Notes: a model not told the origin generated them from the sequence alone. A stretch of DNA of 64,000 nt from Pseudisothecium myosuroides (GCA_951799445.1 OX637292.1:4591296-4655295); one strand, 5' to 3'; shown: positions 11,063-23,611, counted from the first letter of the stretch. A program made the numbers and translations.

Positions 11063-13316
11063 TTTTAGTTTTTTTATTATTTCTACTCTAGACAAGTTAA
11101 AAGGGGACGGAAGGCCCAAAGCTTAAGTAGAATAGGGTTAGGAAGAAAATTTAGGGAATCAAATCAAAAGGGTACGAGTAGTATTGACCCAAGCAAACTT
11201 AGGGAGATTAGGTAGAATAGAGTAGAAATAAATCAAACCAAGGCCAGTAGATTTGTCAAAGGAAGGATAATTAAGAGAGGAGTTTGGAAGAACCTAGAAA
11301 TCAATCCTCACTTACACACCTGCATGCACACCACCCCAACCATCTCTTCAATACTCACACCAAACTCCACACATCCATGAACAACAACACAAAATATAAA
11401 GAAGACACAAAAGGAGTTTAATAGGAGAAAAGATGAATAGGAAGTAGATTAAAGAAATCTCAAGAAATGTTGTGAGCCACCAATTGCTCCTCGCGTAAGA
11501 AAGAAAAAGAGAATGCATCATTTGAATTATTAGAAGTAGTTGGTAGACATTAAGAGCCACCTAAGAATAGTGTAGAAGGAAAAGGTAGAAGGAAAGGGAA
11601 AGAAGATAGCCGAACGATTAAGGGTAGGATCCATTTTAAATACAAGTCATAACTTTCCAAGAACAAAAGCAAATCACCAAGATGGCAACCGAGGGAAACC
11701 TGAGCAACTTGATTCGCAATTTCCAAGACGAGGTGGGTCACTAAACTCCCTCTTTGCATTCTAAACTTTCGAAACTAGCAATTCTTAGTGACGCCGAGAG
11801 CGAAGGAAAAGTCAGGCCATGAGGACCAAGAATCAGGTCAAAGTTGACTGAAGAATCCTAGAGTAGGGGTCTAGAGGTTTCCAAAAACCTAAAATACGTC
11901 AAAATCCGAGCTAAAAACAAAGAAGTTATAAGCGGATGAAGTGGAGGAGTCATGTTGGATGAAACTTAGCAAATGTCATCCAAGAAAAACAAGGAATAGA
12001 ATTTAAGAGGAAAGAATAAATTAGGAACCCAGATTTGAAATTAAGAATTAGTTTTGAAATTAAGATTAGCCGTAATCTGCGGATGAAGTTTTAAAACACC
12101 GATTAGCGATAAAACTTCATCCATGGATAACTTTTGCTAGGAAAGACCAAACTTAGGGTGACTAATCACATTAGAAAGTTAAGATTAAGGCCTACAAGGA
12201 AGAAGTCTTAACTTGTCTAAAAATAGTAAATCAATAACCATAATTCAGCCCTTAAGAAAGATTAGAAGGTGGATTAGGAGCTTTGAGGATTAAGATTAGG
12301 TCAATTATAGATTTGGAAACTCATAGAACAAGCTTAGGGTAACCTAAAACTAGAACCAACTCAAGGAAAGACCTAAACACCAAGTAATTAGGAAGGGATG
12401 AAGTCCAGAACAAGTAATGGATGAAACCTAGAGGATTTCATCCATTTGAGTCAAGTCTTGGTAATAAGTCTAACCGTAGGGAACCAGATTCATAGCCCAA
12501 ATCTCAAGTTAAATTGGAATTAGGAGTTCATAGAAAAAAATGGATGAAGTTTAGAAACACCTTTAGGGCTAAAACTTCATCCGTCCATAACTTTCTCTAA
12601 GAGAGCCCAAATTAAACAAACTTTACACTTTTAAAAATGGCATAAGGCACTCTTTTCCTTAGGATAGATAAATTTAGATTGAGATTACCTTCTCTCCTAA
12701 ACCACAAGCCCTCTTAAGCCTTGACTCCGCCAAGCAGTCATAGTAATGTCAATTAGGGTTTTGTTTTACCCGAGTTAGCAAACATTAGGAATGTAGAAAA
12801 GATCCATTACTTGGAAGGCACAATGGATTGGCGCTAGACACTCATAGATCGAGTCACACGGTTATTTATTGAGAGCCTGGTTGTACTCGTTTATTTACCA
12901 AGGGTGGGTAAATAAGCGCTCACACCCTGTACGGACTGGAGCGGAGCTCCCCTTCCTTTGTCGTGAACCCTAATTGCCCCCCTCCGATGGATGGACGTTA
13001 CTAACTGACCAACTCTCATCGGTCCTACAAAGCATAAAGAACATATGCAATACACTATCATCTACGAACAACAAGTGACAAATACAAGTGCAGAGCAAAT
13101 ACTAGGTGCGAGGTGAAATAGTCTGTGACAGACAATTTAGGTCTAATCCATACCAAGTTACATTCATGGAGAATCCCATGATGGTGATCGGCACCACCGC
13201 TATGAGCCACACGACAGCGCTAGACCACCAATATGTCGCAGCCACAATGCTAGCTAGGAAGGTGCCTTGGATAAAGGAACAGAAACCAATTCAACTCAAT
13301 TCTTAGTGTAGTCAAT
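11063..13316. other. Non-coding part of block C with serial stem-loops
   Basis: No gene can be supported. Three short inverted repeats with GGATGAA / TTCATCC stems occur at 12081-12122, 12419-12443 and 12542-12582, with a looser set at 11934-11982. Short frames near 11348-11759 and 13106-13306 carry no recognisable motif. Confidence 0.5.
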
Positions 13317-13595
13317 TCATAACAGAATTTTTGCAAGTCTCAAGAAATTAGAACTTATAAGGTTGATATCGGGGAAATGCTTGTCAAGTGGTGACACATA
13401 GGTAGGCATGGGCAAACCATGAATTACAATGTTTAGGCTTGAACTGAAGCCGTCGTTGACACCTAAAGCATGGATAGTTGCCAAGGAAATGTATGTGTAT
13501 GGTGAGCCAATATCCACAGTACAGAAAACATTCATCAAATTCTCCCCCATGCCAAAAATAAGGTTCACCACAGGGCGAATGTTGTAACCATACAA
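13317..13595 (-). pseudogene. Retropepsin-like aspartic protease fragment (unit 1 copy)
   Basis: The translation matches the unit 2 frame at 63270-63731 but has DIGSPYTYIS where unit 2 has DTGSPYTYIS. The Asp-Thr-Gly active site is therefore altered to Asp-Ile-Gly. The C-terminal part keeps the HFPDIN and FLRLAKILL segments expected near the end of a retropepsin fold. The upstream part of the frame is closed here although open in unit 2. I treat it as a decayed copy; it may descend from a retrotransposon or from a domesticated protease. Confidence 0.5.
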
Positions 13596-13694
13596 AAATC
13601 CTTTAATCGGTCAAGAGATGTCATCCTTTTTAGCAGAACTCAAGAATTCCACCTTGAATTCTTCTGCGATCTGCTGCTGCAATATTCAGGGTTG

Positions 13695-13990
13695 TCATAA
13701 CGGACGGGTCAGGGTGATCGGACGGGACGGACGGACGGTTTGGACAGTCCGGACGCCTTTCAATTTTGAAATTTTCCAATTGGCAAGTCGCTTCCACGAT
13801 GGCGGTCCACGATGGAATTAGGGCGCGGACATGAAAGTCAGGGCAGGGACGTGAGTGCAGGGCGTGGACGGACAGGTGCGGACATCATTGTCAGGGCAGA
13901 GACTGTATTTGGCACGGACGTTTCCGTCAAGGTGCGGACGCATTTGTTCAAGCGCGAACGTCTTGGAAAGGGCGGGGACGCTGTAGTTTA
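13695..13990. repeat. GC-rich degenerate minisatellite
   Basis: About a dozen degenerate units of roughly 17-24 bp with the core (A)GGGC(G)GGGACGT occur, along with GGACGGACGG runs. Unit 2 has the matching array at about 63655-63945 with altered units. Composition contrasts sharply with the AT-rich DNA that follows. No frame is supported. Confidence 0.6.
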
Positions 13991-14446
13991 ATTTGAATGA
14001 AGTAGAAGTTCTACTTTTCCAGGTTCATGTTCAAGGCTTTATTTTAGAAAATAGTGGCTACAAGTGTTTCAAATTCATATCCAATACAAAGAGACTTCTT
14101 TGTAGTCATCTTCAAAAGGGTACAACTGTACAAGGGTTTGGAAATCAAATCATATACAAGTTATGTCATTTTCGGTTTCAACTTCAATGAGTTCGTTTTT
14201 GTTGTTGGATACTAAAATGGTTTGGATTTGAAATTCAGGTACGTTTTTTGGGGTTGTAGCTAAAGTTTTCATTTTTATAAATAGAAGCTCAAACGGTTTG
14301 GAGTTGACATCAAATGCATCTGATATTTGTTATCCATCTACGTGAATGATTTTTTTTGGAAATGGGCGCTACATTGCTAGTTTGCTAGAAGGGTTTGGAT
14401 TTAAATCTAATACATTTTTTTTTCTTGATTTTTTGCAAAGGGTTTA

Positions 14447-15133
14447 GGGTTTTCAACCCCTTAGTGCCCGATTCACTAAAACCTGGTGTTTGCAAAACTT
14501 TGAAGTTCAATACATCCTAACCAAATTGCTATTTGGAGTGGTTAATATTTTTGAAAAGTTCTTGAAGTCTAGTTTTACCACCAAAAGTCCGATCTGGTAA
14601 AAAAATATAGTGATTTTTCTATTCTAGATTCCATGCAAGCGTACCACCGTACCCATTGCAATTTTGGCTTCTCATGGTGTTCAAACTTCTCCTCAATGAA
14701 CCTCAAATATGCTGGATTGAAGAGGAAGAATCACATTATAAATTAATTTTACAAGGATATAAAATAGATTTTGAAAATCCGTAAATCGATTGGAGTTATA
14801 CATGTTAGGCCCTTTAACCTCATTTCTGTTCGTTCACCACCTTTTTCGATTTGGCCCGTGAAAAGAGGATTGAGAGACTTCAAGTCATCTTTGCAATTTC
14901 AACCAACTCATGGTCAAACATTGTAATTTTTCACTTCATAAGTGATTTTGTTGTGTTTTCTTTTCCTATGAGATCTCTAACATGTCTACTATGAATTTGT
15001 ACGGTGAGAATTCTAAAAATATTCATACAATTTATCAAAAATTCTAAATGTTTGCATTCAGTTCAATACTTCAATTTCCAACTTCCATGAAGCTCAAACT
15101 AGGCCTTCAGCATTTACTTGTTTAGGGGTTCAA
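14447..15133. mobile_element. Decayed TTAA-type MITE, family 2
   Basis: The ends read TTCAACCCCTTAGTGCCCG and CATTTACTTGTTTAGGGGTTC. The interior matches the intact copy at 27654-28296 along its length, including 'gttaggccctttaacctcat' near 14801. The terminal TTAA is mutated at both sides. It is non-coding. Confidence 0.65.
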
Positions 15134-15960
15134 GAATGTTACGTTCTTACAAAGGGTTGGAATTAAATCAAATACAAGTTATATTTTTTTGGCTTCTACG
15201 TCAACGGTTTAGTTCTGTTAATTGATGCTTGAAGGCTTTCAAAAATAGAATAAAATATTAAAATTCAAGTTCAATTTGATGGAGATTCAAACTCAAGGAC
15301 TTCTTTGGATAAATACTGCCTACACAGGTTTTTTATTCAAAGCAAATACAATTTATATTTGCTGGGATTCATGTCTTAGGGTTCATATTTGTAAAACAAC
15401 TATTGAATAACTAATTTCTGCGAAAGTTCAAATCATGCATTCATGCTTTCAAAAGGCGCATCCACTTTTTTTCTAGACGCGTGTACCCATTCTTGATTAC
15501 TTCCATGCATTTTCGATAAGAAGATGCACTCTTCATTGTCTTCATTGACCATTGTTGTACTCGCACTTGAAAATTCTGTGTACAACATCTTCTACTGTTC
15601 AATATAATTGCACTCACGAATGTCATCTACATGCATGGCAAATGCGATAATTTTGCAAACACAATTGGAGACTTCATTATTTTAGATAACCAACAACATT
15701 TATAAATTTCAAGCATTGTTTAATACAATAAGAAGTTCACAATACAATGAATCTATACTTTCAAGATACGCCTCCTCTTCCATTGGTTATCTCAGACCCT
15801 CCTTCTTGTTCTTGTAGATCTTCATTACTTCATGTTTCAATTGGCGCAACTGTCTTAAACTCATGATGAATGAAGATCTACAGATGGTGTCGGGTGCCCT
15901 TCAATTGTTGAAACGACTTGATCTGCGGACTTGTATACCTGGATCCCCTAATGCAGCATT

Positions 15961-16306
15961 TCAAATGACCACATCAGCATCTGTTGGTGCCTCATCACAA
16001 TCAGGGTTGTCTTCATCATCACTGCCTTCACTAGTTCCACGTTCATCTTCTCCATCGTCACCGTCTGTGGTCCAGTGGCCCTCCACTTCCGAGTTCTCAT
16101 TTCGAAGCTCCACAACTATTTCACCATGCCTACGATTGCGTCTAAACCTCTTGTGTCGTTGAGCTCTAGGATCCTTCGCATCAAAATTTATATTGGGGCC
16201 TCCTTGTACTTGAGGAACGACATACGCTGGAGTGGACAAAGTTTGTCCTACAACATACGTATTCAAGAATGGCTCTATCACCACGTTTGGGTCTCTAGCC
16301 CCAATT
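15961..16306 (-). CDS. Possible 3'-terminal exon of an unidentified protein
   Basis: This open frame ends in a stop and begins after a pyrimidine-rich tract ending in AG, consistent with a splice acceptor. The product is structured-looking: PAYVVPQVQGGPNINFD, then a basic cluster (RHKRFRRNRRHGE), then a strongly acidic tail (DGDDGEDERGTSEGSDDED). I do not recognise the family; a transposase or nuclear protein C-terminus is possible from the basic/acidic layout. No upstream exon could be found, so it may be an orphan or captured exon. Confidence 0.35.
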
Positions 16307-16642
16307 CCTAAGAGAAGGCGTTTAGAAGGCCTAGATGAAATTCAAACAAAAAAGCACATCATTTTTACTCACTTTAAAATATGTTAAGTACATAACATTC
16401 AGTACCCTTTAGAGAGGCTGCCTTAACCTCTCTCCAGTCCTCATCGACGAAATTTATCTTCACATAATTACTTTAAGTTTGGATACCAAAATAGTGGCAA
16501 TACATTACAGAAAGATCCATTTTCTTTTGTTAATTTTAGGACCTGACATACAAATCTACAAATATTTGTAGAAGAGGATGTTGGCAACCAATCCAATGAG
16601 TAATGCAATATAACCATTTGCCATCAATAACTTATTTTGGAT

Positions 16643-17256
16643 TTTCAAGTGAAAAAAAATTCTATATATAAACATGAAGTGGTAGGAGGTAGAACAACCG
16701 ATGTGGGATAAATAAACTAGAATTTGTAGTTTCTCAATTATTCATAGTTAAGTCAAAAACAAAGAATTGTGTTAAAAGTAGCATTTTAGACCTCATTTAG
16801 GCATAGTAGAATAAGTATTCTCAAAAAAAATTGAACTAAAAAAAGTTGTTAAATGAAGATAAGTTTCACCTCCAAAAATTCATTGACATTTTGAATCTCC
16901 AATCAAAAGTTATAGACAAATTTGAGAGTGGTATTGGAATGGACATTTCTTTAACATTTTTAAAAATCCTCTCTCAAATTCGTCTATAACTTTTGATTGG
17001 AGATTCAAAATGTCAATGAATTTTTGGAGGTGAAACTTATATTCATTTAACAACTTTTTTTAGTTCAAAGTTTTTTGAAAATACTTATTCTACTATGCCT
17101 AAATGAGTTCTAAAATTCTATTTTTTACACAATTCTTTGTTTTCGACTTAACTATAAATAATTGAGAAACTACAAATTCTAGTTTATTTATCCCACATGG
17201 GTTGTTCTACCTCCTACCACCCCATGTGTATATATATAGCTTTATTTGTTCCTTGA
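16643..17256. mobile_element. Long foldback element (about 290-bp arms)
   Basis: Near-perfect inverted arms (about 16643-16930 and 16970-17256) surround a loop of about 40 bp. Examples are 'aactagaatttgtagtttct' at about 16727 with its complement at about 17165, and 'gtttcacctccaaaaattca' with its complement near 17015-17035. RNA from this locus would form a very long hairpin. It is non-coding and is interpreted as a foldback MITE. Confidence 0.75.
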
Positions 17257-17431
17257 AAACTCAAAATGTATTTGGTTTGTATGAAAGCAAGCTAAATGCT
17301 TGGTTCAGTTTTTATTTTTTTTAATTTGAGTGTATTATAACATTACAAAACACACACAAAAATAAATAAATTAAATGAACCAAACATTAAGCTTGCATTC
17401 ATACAAAACCAAAAATATTTTGAGTTTTCAA
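17253..17431. mobile_element. Small foldback MITE, 179 bp
   Basis: It starts TTGAAAACTCAAAATGTATT and ends with the near-complement ATATTTTGAGTTTTCAA. Arms of about 60 bp also contain TTTGGTTTGTATGAAAGCAAGC and its complement. It abuts the right end of the longer foldback. No clear target duplication. Confidence 0.6.
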
Positions 17432-18399
17432 AACACCCAATGTATGGGTGTAGAATGTTGGTTACTGTGTGTTTGTTTTAATGAGTGTATGCATTGGGGT
17501 TTTGTTTTAATTTTTAATGTACCTTGTACTATTGTGACCAGTTGACTTACTGTCTGACAAAATTGACACGTGGAAATTAGCTACTGATGGTGTGGTATAT
17601 TCCACACCATTGCATCCGGGGAAAGAACACCATTGAATGTTATGTAGAAGTGGTGGTCCTATTTCCCGTCACATTGTGAAGGTACCCTCTCTTGTTATCT
17701 TCTACTACAGATAACTTTTGAAGCACTAGTCCAATGAACATGAAATTTCTATTGTGCATGTCTAACTTGATGGTAATCAAATCCCTTATTTTTTAGAAAA
17801 AAATAAAAATTATTTTACATTTTTAAAATCATTTTTGTTAATTTGTCACATGGTGCAGTTTAGGATTTTTTACTACGTTAGGACTCTTTAAATTTAATGA
17901 TCTAAAGCTGAAATTTTCATGGTCTATTTGCATAGTAGGAAAGCATAATCCTAACAAAGGAAATCTAAAAATATATTATTTTGTGTCATCTGCATGAGTG
18001 CAAACAACACTCTCATTGCGCGCAATTCCTAAACAATGAAGATGTTTCTAAGATCAACCTTTTGGTGAAATCTCATCACTATAAACCGTCTTCTCAAATG
18101 ACCAATTTTTAGTCTTTTTTGAAAGTTGTTTATCCTAAAATTTACAAATTAAAATGTGAAATTACAATGAAAGTACGGCTATTTTCATGAGATTTTCCAA
18201 TTTTCTAGTTCTCCTACTTAGAGAATGTTTCTATATTTGTCCTTCTTGGATACCTTCTTCTTAAAGGTACATACATTAAACATATTTTTTACATTTAAAA
18301 CTTTCTTCTTCTTCTAATTTTTAAGTAATCCCAATAGAAAAATGAGAATTTTACAAAATGCTACAAAAAATGAATGCCATTTCTAGTAACAACCCTCCA

Positions 18400-19345
18400 A
18401 GATTAAAAAAATAAATTAATCATTAATAGCTCTAAGATAGAATTGAAACACGATACTTCTAATGGTGAGATTGTTTTAGCAAGCAAACTTTACCCTATCT
18501 AACAATTGTTTTTGAAAAATTATAAAAATTGCATTCAAAAATGAATTTTATAAGTTATTTTTTCAAGAAGATGCTTAGATTGTCCAAAAAAACGGATTGT
18601 CCATAACTTTTGCATCACTAAGGTAAAACAGCCCATCATGGTCAAATGATCCATGACGGACACCTAAGAGATGGCCCCATGATGGTTATTATCAATTTAT
18701 GAGATTTTGGGTCACCATCAATGTCTCACCCAACACCATTGAAGTGATTAGTGACCCCATTAGGAACACCTAGCTTTTTCAGTGTAAATCATTGAAGAAA
18801 CTGACTTTTTTACAACCCTCCAAGTTAGAAAATATTCTGATTGCTTTAGGTGAGGAACATGACCATTATGGATATATTTTTTGTTGGTTTCGGGATGGTC
18901 TACAAACTCTTTTGGGCAAAACATTTCAAAAATTCATAGCAAATTCATACTTTGTTGAAAAAATATAATTTCAATTGTTATTGCTATTTCTCACACTTCT
19001 TTGTATGTGGGAAAAAAAATTAAAAATATTCAGCCATAGCATGAGGGCAAACTAGCAATTCTGAGCATGATGGGCTGTTTTACCTTAGTCCAAATAAAAT
19101 GAATCAAAGCTTCAAATGTAGAAAAAATATAATTTTTGAGGAAAATATTAATAATTAAAAATTTTAATTTTTTGTGATGTTTTTGGCTCCCGTCGAGCTA
19201 CTTTTTAGACTTAGGGATGCATAAATGTTGCTCCTAAACACGGATGGTGAGGGAGACGGATGAAAATAAAAGTTGTACTTCCAAAAAGCTAATCAAATTT
19301 CCGCTATCTTTAAAGAAGTTTAAAAAAATCATGCCAAAATTGAGA
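18400..19345. mobile_element. Decayed TTAA-type MITE (family 1), interrupted
   Basis: The left part (18400-18618) and right part (19088-19345) match successive interior segments of the intact 930-bp family, for example 'aatggtgagattgtt', 'ttcaagaagatgctt' and 'aatgaatcaaagctt'. The true ends are too decayed to place. A TA-flanked element splits it. Confidence 0.55.
18621..19085. mobile_element. TA-flanked MITE (Tc1/mariner-like), 465 bp
   Basis: A perfect terminal inverted repeat, AGGTAAAACAGCCCATCATG, occurs at both ends and is flanked by TA dinucleotides (18619-18620 and 19086-19087). Removing the element and one TA joins 'gcatcacta' to 'gtccaaat' and restores the host MITE sequence. The interior is non-coding. 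Assignment to Tc1/mariner rests on the TA duplication only. Confidence 0.8.
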
Positions 19346-21860
19346 TCATACAAGCCTATTTAAAATTCCAAAAGTCCCCCTTAAGGATTGGGACTTTAGG
19401 AGTTAAATAGGAGAGGTGGTTTGGTACTAGTGAATTGAAGCACAACTAAAGGACAAAACTTACACAATCAAGACCAACGTACACAAGTACATTGAAACAC
19501 TCTCAACATAATCAGGTTTCAGCTCACTTACACATTCAAACATATACTCACACAAAGATGCACACACTAGTAGAAAATAGTATCCAAAGCAACATGCCTA
19601 AATCAATACAAAACTCAAACAAATTAGTACAATTCTAATAATTCATGTCCAAATCAAGTTGTCTAAAGGAACAAAGTATGTTGATGTGGATACTATTTCC
19701 TACTATAAGATATTATAACATACAAACAATTAACAACATTGGCTTACTTAGGTAACAAAGAACAATAGAACCATATATAATTATCAAGAATCCTAAAACC
19801 ATTCATCAACAAGCAAAAACACTAGAAATCAACAAATCAACACTATAAGAACCTTGTGTTTTTTGGGACGCATTTTTGTGAACATTCATCTAATTTATGT
19901 TTACAAAGAAAAACAGAGTTCTTATAGTGCAAAGATTGAACATCAACAATTAAATATCGTATGGAGGACAATTGAAAACATAATTTGACAAAAAAAACTC
20001 AATCCAAACAAATACACTCACTGACTCACACATAGAGTATTACATTTCAATTACTATGAAATATTAGGGTTTAGAGTTTAATTCAATAGTTTACAATCTC
20101 AAGCTCCAACTCCTAAACCCCCAAATTGAGATTGATGTGTAGATCATAAGCCATTGAACCCTTGCTTTTTGGACTACCGTAACATTCTAAAGAAAAAATC
20201 CAAATCCAAATAGAAGACAAGAATTATTTGTGTAAAATATAAGCAAAGGGAGCAAAATCCTAGAAAATTTAACTCTAGAGCTCAAAGGATGAAGGAACCT
20301 TAATTCTCATCTTAACTCCTAGAAGCCTAAAGGACACCATTGAGGAAAACACATGAACTGAAATTAAAAGTGGATTACAACAATCCTTTTTCCAATTTGT
20401 CAGCAAACTTTCATTGCAAGAAGGCCTTACCCCATGTCATAAAAGTAAGCATTCTATGACAAATTTCTTGAATATCCAATAAATGGCACATTATAGTAGA
20501 TTTAATAAAAATCTTTTATATGTAAATACAAAAATAATATCAACTCCCACTCTGTATACAATATCTAAGCAATCTATAATTTGGGGATTCTAAACATTAA
20601 ATCCACCTCATACATTACAATCTCTTTAGTGGTTTCTAACTTTTATGCCAAGCAATATCTTCACTTTGAAATATATTTATCAGTTATCGTCTACAAAGAT
20701 TAGATGTAAAAATAAATAAATATTTTAGAAAATAGCACAAGTGGTTTGAATTCAATTAAGCTTCAAACTTCATTAGAATGAAAAATTCATATCTAATTGA
20801 GATATGTTCACCCTAAAATTTCAAGACAAAATTAATAAAATTTAAAAGATGAATCAAATGGCATTCAATATAATAACTTGAATTGAAAATCTAGAAGTTC
20901 AAAGCATTATTTTGGGCTTCATATAGAATTTAATATCTTAAGATGTCTACTTCGATTAAAGTTTAATCTAGTTGTTCAAAATCTCTTCTTATTTATATAA
21001 TTCTTACTAAATTGCATGTAAATCCTTTAGAAATTTGTCCTTCTAAAATAAATTTTCATCAAAAATAGTCTATTATTTGGGTATTATGGTATGATCCCAA
21101 CAATGTGATCTTTATAGTTATTGCAAATGAGTGTAAGCAAGGTAGAATGCTCATAAAAAGTGAACTGCATTATGCTCTTAGAGCCACTTTTGCCTAAAAC
21201 TAGAATCTTCTTTTATATTATTATATGTTTACTTTTCTAAACTTCTTCTTTTCAAGTCTAATTACTATTAAAAATAATTGCATTGATTTCAAAAAAAAAT
21301 TATTTTTTGAGGTGTACTTTGAATACTTTGAGTAGCTTCAAAAATAGCAAAAATCAACAAAGTAGCTCAATAATGAACCTATGTACAAGATATTCAAAAC
21401 ATATTTTTTGGTTCTCCAAACATAAGTAGGTTACGTGTATGTGCATTGGGTTTTTCAAAAATGTATTGTTTCCTATTTTTCTTTACAAATTTTAAATATT
21501 TGAATAGCTTGATCTCGAAGTTTTTCAAAACAACTTTTAAAAGACTACCACATCTATAAATGTCATGGGAAGATAAGCATTGGAGATGAAATTCAAATGC
21601 TCATGATTTTGCAAAAAAAATTTGGTACTTTTCAATAATTCTAAAAGCTTCCTGATTTCAACAAACACACAGTTTTAGTCAAGTTTGTTAAAATTAAAAT
21701 TGCAAACCTTCAAAAGCATTTTAAATTATTTTCAATCCAAGGCAAATAAATAACACAAAGAAACCTCAAGAAATGAGATATATTCATCAATGGAATAGCT
21801 TTTTGGCAATGCGATGGTCAATTCAACAAATCTTCATAATCCAATTACATTTCTTCATTA
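19346..21860. other. AT-rich intergenic DNA
   Basis: Long AT-rich sequence with no open frame of note and no recognisable domain. One small inverted-repeat element at 19841-19929 is listed separately. Confidence 0.6.
19841..19929. mobile_element. 89-bp MITE with CACTATAAGAAC ends
   Basis: Starts CACTATAAGAAC and ends GTTCTTATAGTG, an exact 12-bp terminal inverted repeat. CAA follows the right end and precedes the left end, a possible 3-bp target duplication. Related ends occur at 36022-36089 and 53069-53208. Confidence 0.6.
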
Positions 21861-22238
21861 CAAAATACCACTTCATCAACAAATTAGACCATACTATATT
21901 CAATTATAGTCACTCAAGGATAAAAAGAGACTAAAATAAGTTCAAGCAATTTTAAGTGAGACTACCATACTTGTTTATCTGTGTTCATAAAGTTGGCAAG
22001 TTTCTTTTAGCATTGAAAGGTCTTTTAAGGGTATTTTCATTGAAAGCACTTGCATTGAGGAGATTGTTGGCATAAAGCATTTTTTACACTCTCTCTGTTT
22101 TCCAAATTATAAATCTTAAAACAACAAACATCACAAGATGATACAAAATAGAAAAATAGAAGATGCAAGGTTTGAACAATTTTTAAAGAGTTGAAAGACA
22201 CTTGGTTGCACTTGAGAATGAGTCAAGGGGCACAAGCT

Positions 22239-22248
22239 TTATTTATTT
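22239..22248 (-). terminator. Poly(A) signals of left repeat-peptide gene
   Basis: Overlapping AATAAA hexamers on the minus strand about 250 bp past the stop, matching the same pair at 31902-31911 in the other arm. Confidence 0.5.
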
Positions 22249-22499
22249 TCAAATGAAATTTCCAAAAGAAACGTAGTAGCTATCCATATACAAATCCTAT
22301 GCATGGCATGTTGATCAACACTATGCAATACTATAGAAAGCAACTACGAGGCTCCAAAAATCATTTCATTTGGTATTATAATGTAATTTAAAAGCTAGCA
22401 CTGTAGTGACTAGCCTAGACAATCCATGAGGACGATTAACAATTGATGTTAATATCCACAAATACAAACAATTGTCAACATGGACACCGCTTGAACACT

Positions 22500-22952
22500 T
22501 CATGGAAGCATAGTTACGGGATTGGGGTTGTGGGGGTCGCAATCCGGTCCCGGGTTGGGCAAGTCCCAGCAAGGAGTAGGAAATGCGCGTGTCGGAATAG
22601 GGTTGTAGGGGTTGCAATCCGGTCCCGGGTTGGGCAAATCCCAGCATGGAGTAGGAACTGCGCGTGCCAGAAGAGGGTTGTGGGGGTCGCAATCTGGCCC
22701 TGGGTTGGGCAAGTCCTAGCATAGAGTAGGAACTGTGCGTGCCGAAATGGGGTTGTCGGGATCGCAATCCGGTCCCAGATTGGGTAAGTCCCAACACGGA
22801 GTTGGAGCGAGGCGTGCCGGAATGGGGTTGTGGGGATCACAATCCGGTCCTGGGTTGGGCAAGTCCCAACACGGAGTTGGAACAAGGCGTCCTTCTCCAG
22901 GAATGATAAACACAAGCACCGCAAATACCAGAACCACCAAAAGGCCCTTCAT
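22500..22952 (-). pseudogene. Secreted 25-residue-repeat precursor, left copy with premature stop
   Basis: The ATG at 22952 opens a frame like that of the right copy: signal peptide MKGLLVVLVFAVLVF followed by repeats. Repeat 3 carries TAG (22716-22718) where the other repeats have the Trp codon of CWDLPNP. Translation would stop after 78 residues, leaving the signal peptide, two complete repeats and a stub. Beyond the stop the frame stays open to a TGA at 22500, with all five repeats and the same NPVTMLP end. It could be a recent pseudogene, or a shorter precursor that still works. Its upstream region is uninterrupted, with a TATA box about 650 bp upstream and a candidate splice donor near 23493 (AAG/GTAGCT). 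Confidence 0.75.
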
Positions 22953-23603
22953 TGTAAATATGATGACGATTTGTGTCTGAACTTGCAACAACAACAATGT
23001 ATTAATTAGTTAGTGCAAATTCAATTCTACAAGCTTTGTGTAATCTATAGAGTGCTTTGAAAGGGCATCACAAAAAGACATGCACATTTGATCTAGTGTA
23101 TTTCGAAAGTATAACTCAATGAAAAGACTACTTTAAAACATCCTTCTAAGGTGCAACAAATACAAAACCATTGGAAGTTGTCACAAGTACCAAAAAATCA
23201 ATCCTAAGGTATGATGTCAATGTGCAACAAAAAGCGTGATCCTTAAAGATTGTGCAGTACTATTAAAGACACTCCACAAATGCGCAATAGAAGTGCAACA
23301 TAAAGATTAAAGAATAATCCAAAAGAAATTGCAATTGAACAACATAAAAGATCCAAACAATCATATCACAAGGTGTGACAAAAAAAATTTAAAGCATGTC
23401 AACAAGACGGCATGAAAAGAAACAATTGAAGTGAAGAACAAAGAGGCGTATCAATTGTAAAGTAGATAAAGTCAAAGATGGAAGGAAAGCTACCTTGCAA
23501 TTTGCTAATACGATCACTAGTATCCAATCCAAAAGCAAAGAACAACACTAAGCAATGAAGAGCAAAGAGGCAAATAATGGAAAAGTGGAAGAGCATGCCG
23601 GTA

Positions 23604-23611
23604 CTTATATA
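23604..23611 (-). promoter_or_regulatory. TATA box, left repeat-peptide gene
   Basis: TATATAAG on the minus strand, conserved with 25469-25476 in the inverted partner. An ATG lies only about 8 bases downstream, likely before the transcription start, so the hydrophobic frame that crosses it is probably not translated. Confidence 0.5.

Larger units (their letters stand above)
6762..14020. repeat. Segmental duplication block C, unit 1 copy
   Basis: This block is collinear with 56785-64000, offset about 50.0 kb, and starts at 'atatgagaagaaaactttgc'. Identity is high throughout. The stretch from about 7366 to 8215 is nearly base-identical between units while its flanks differ by several per cent. 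The unit 2 copy runs into the right window edge, so the full block length is unknown. Confidence 0.92.
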
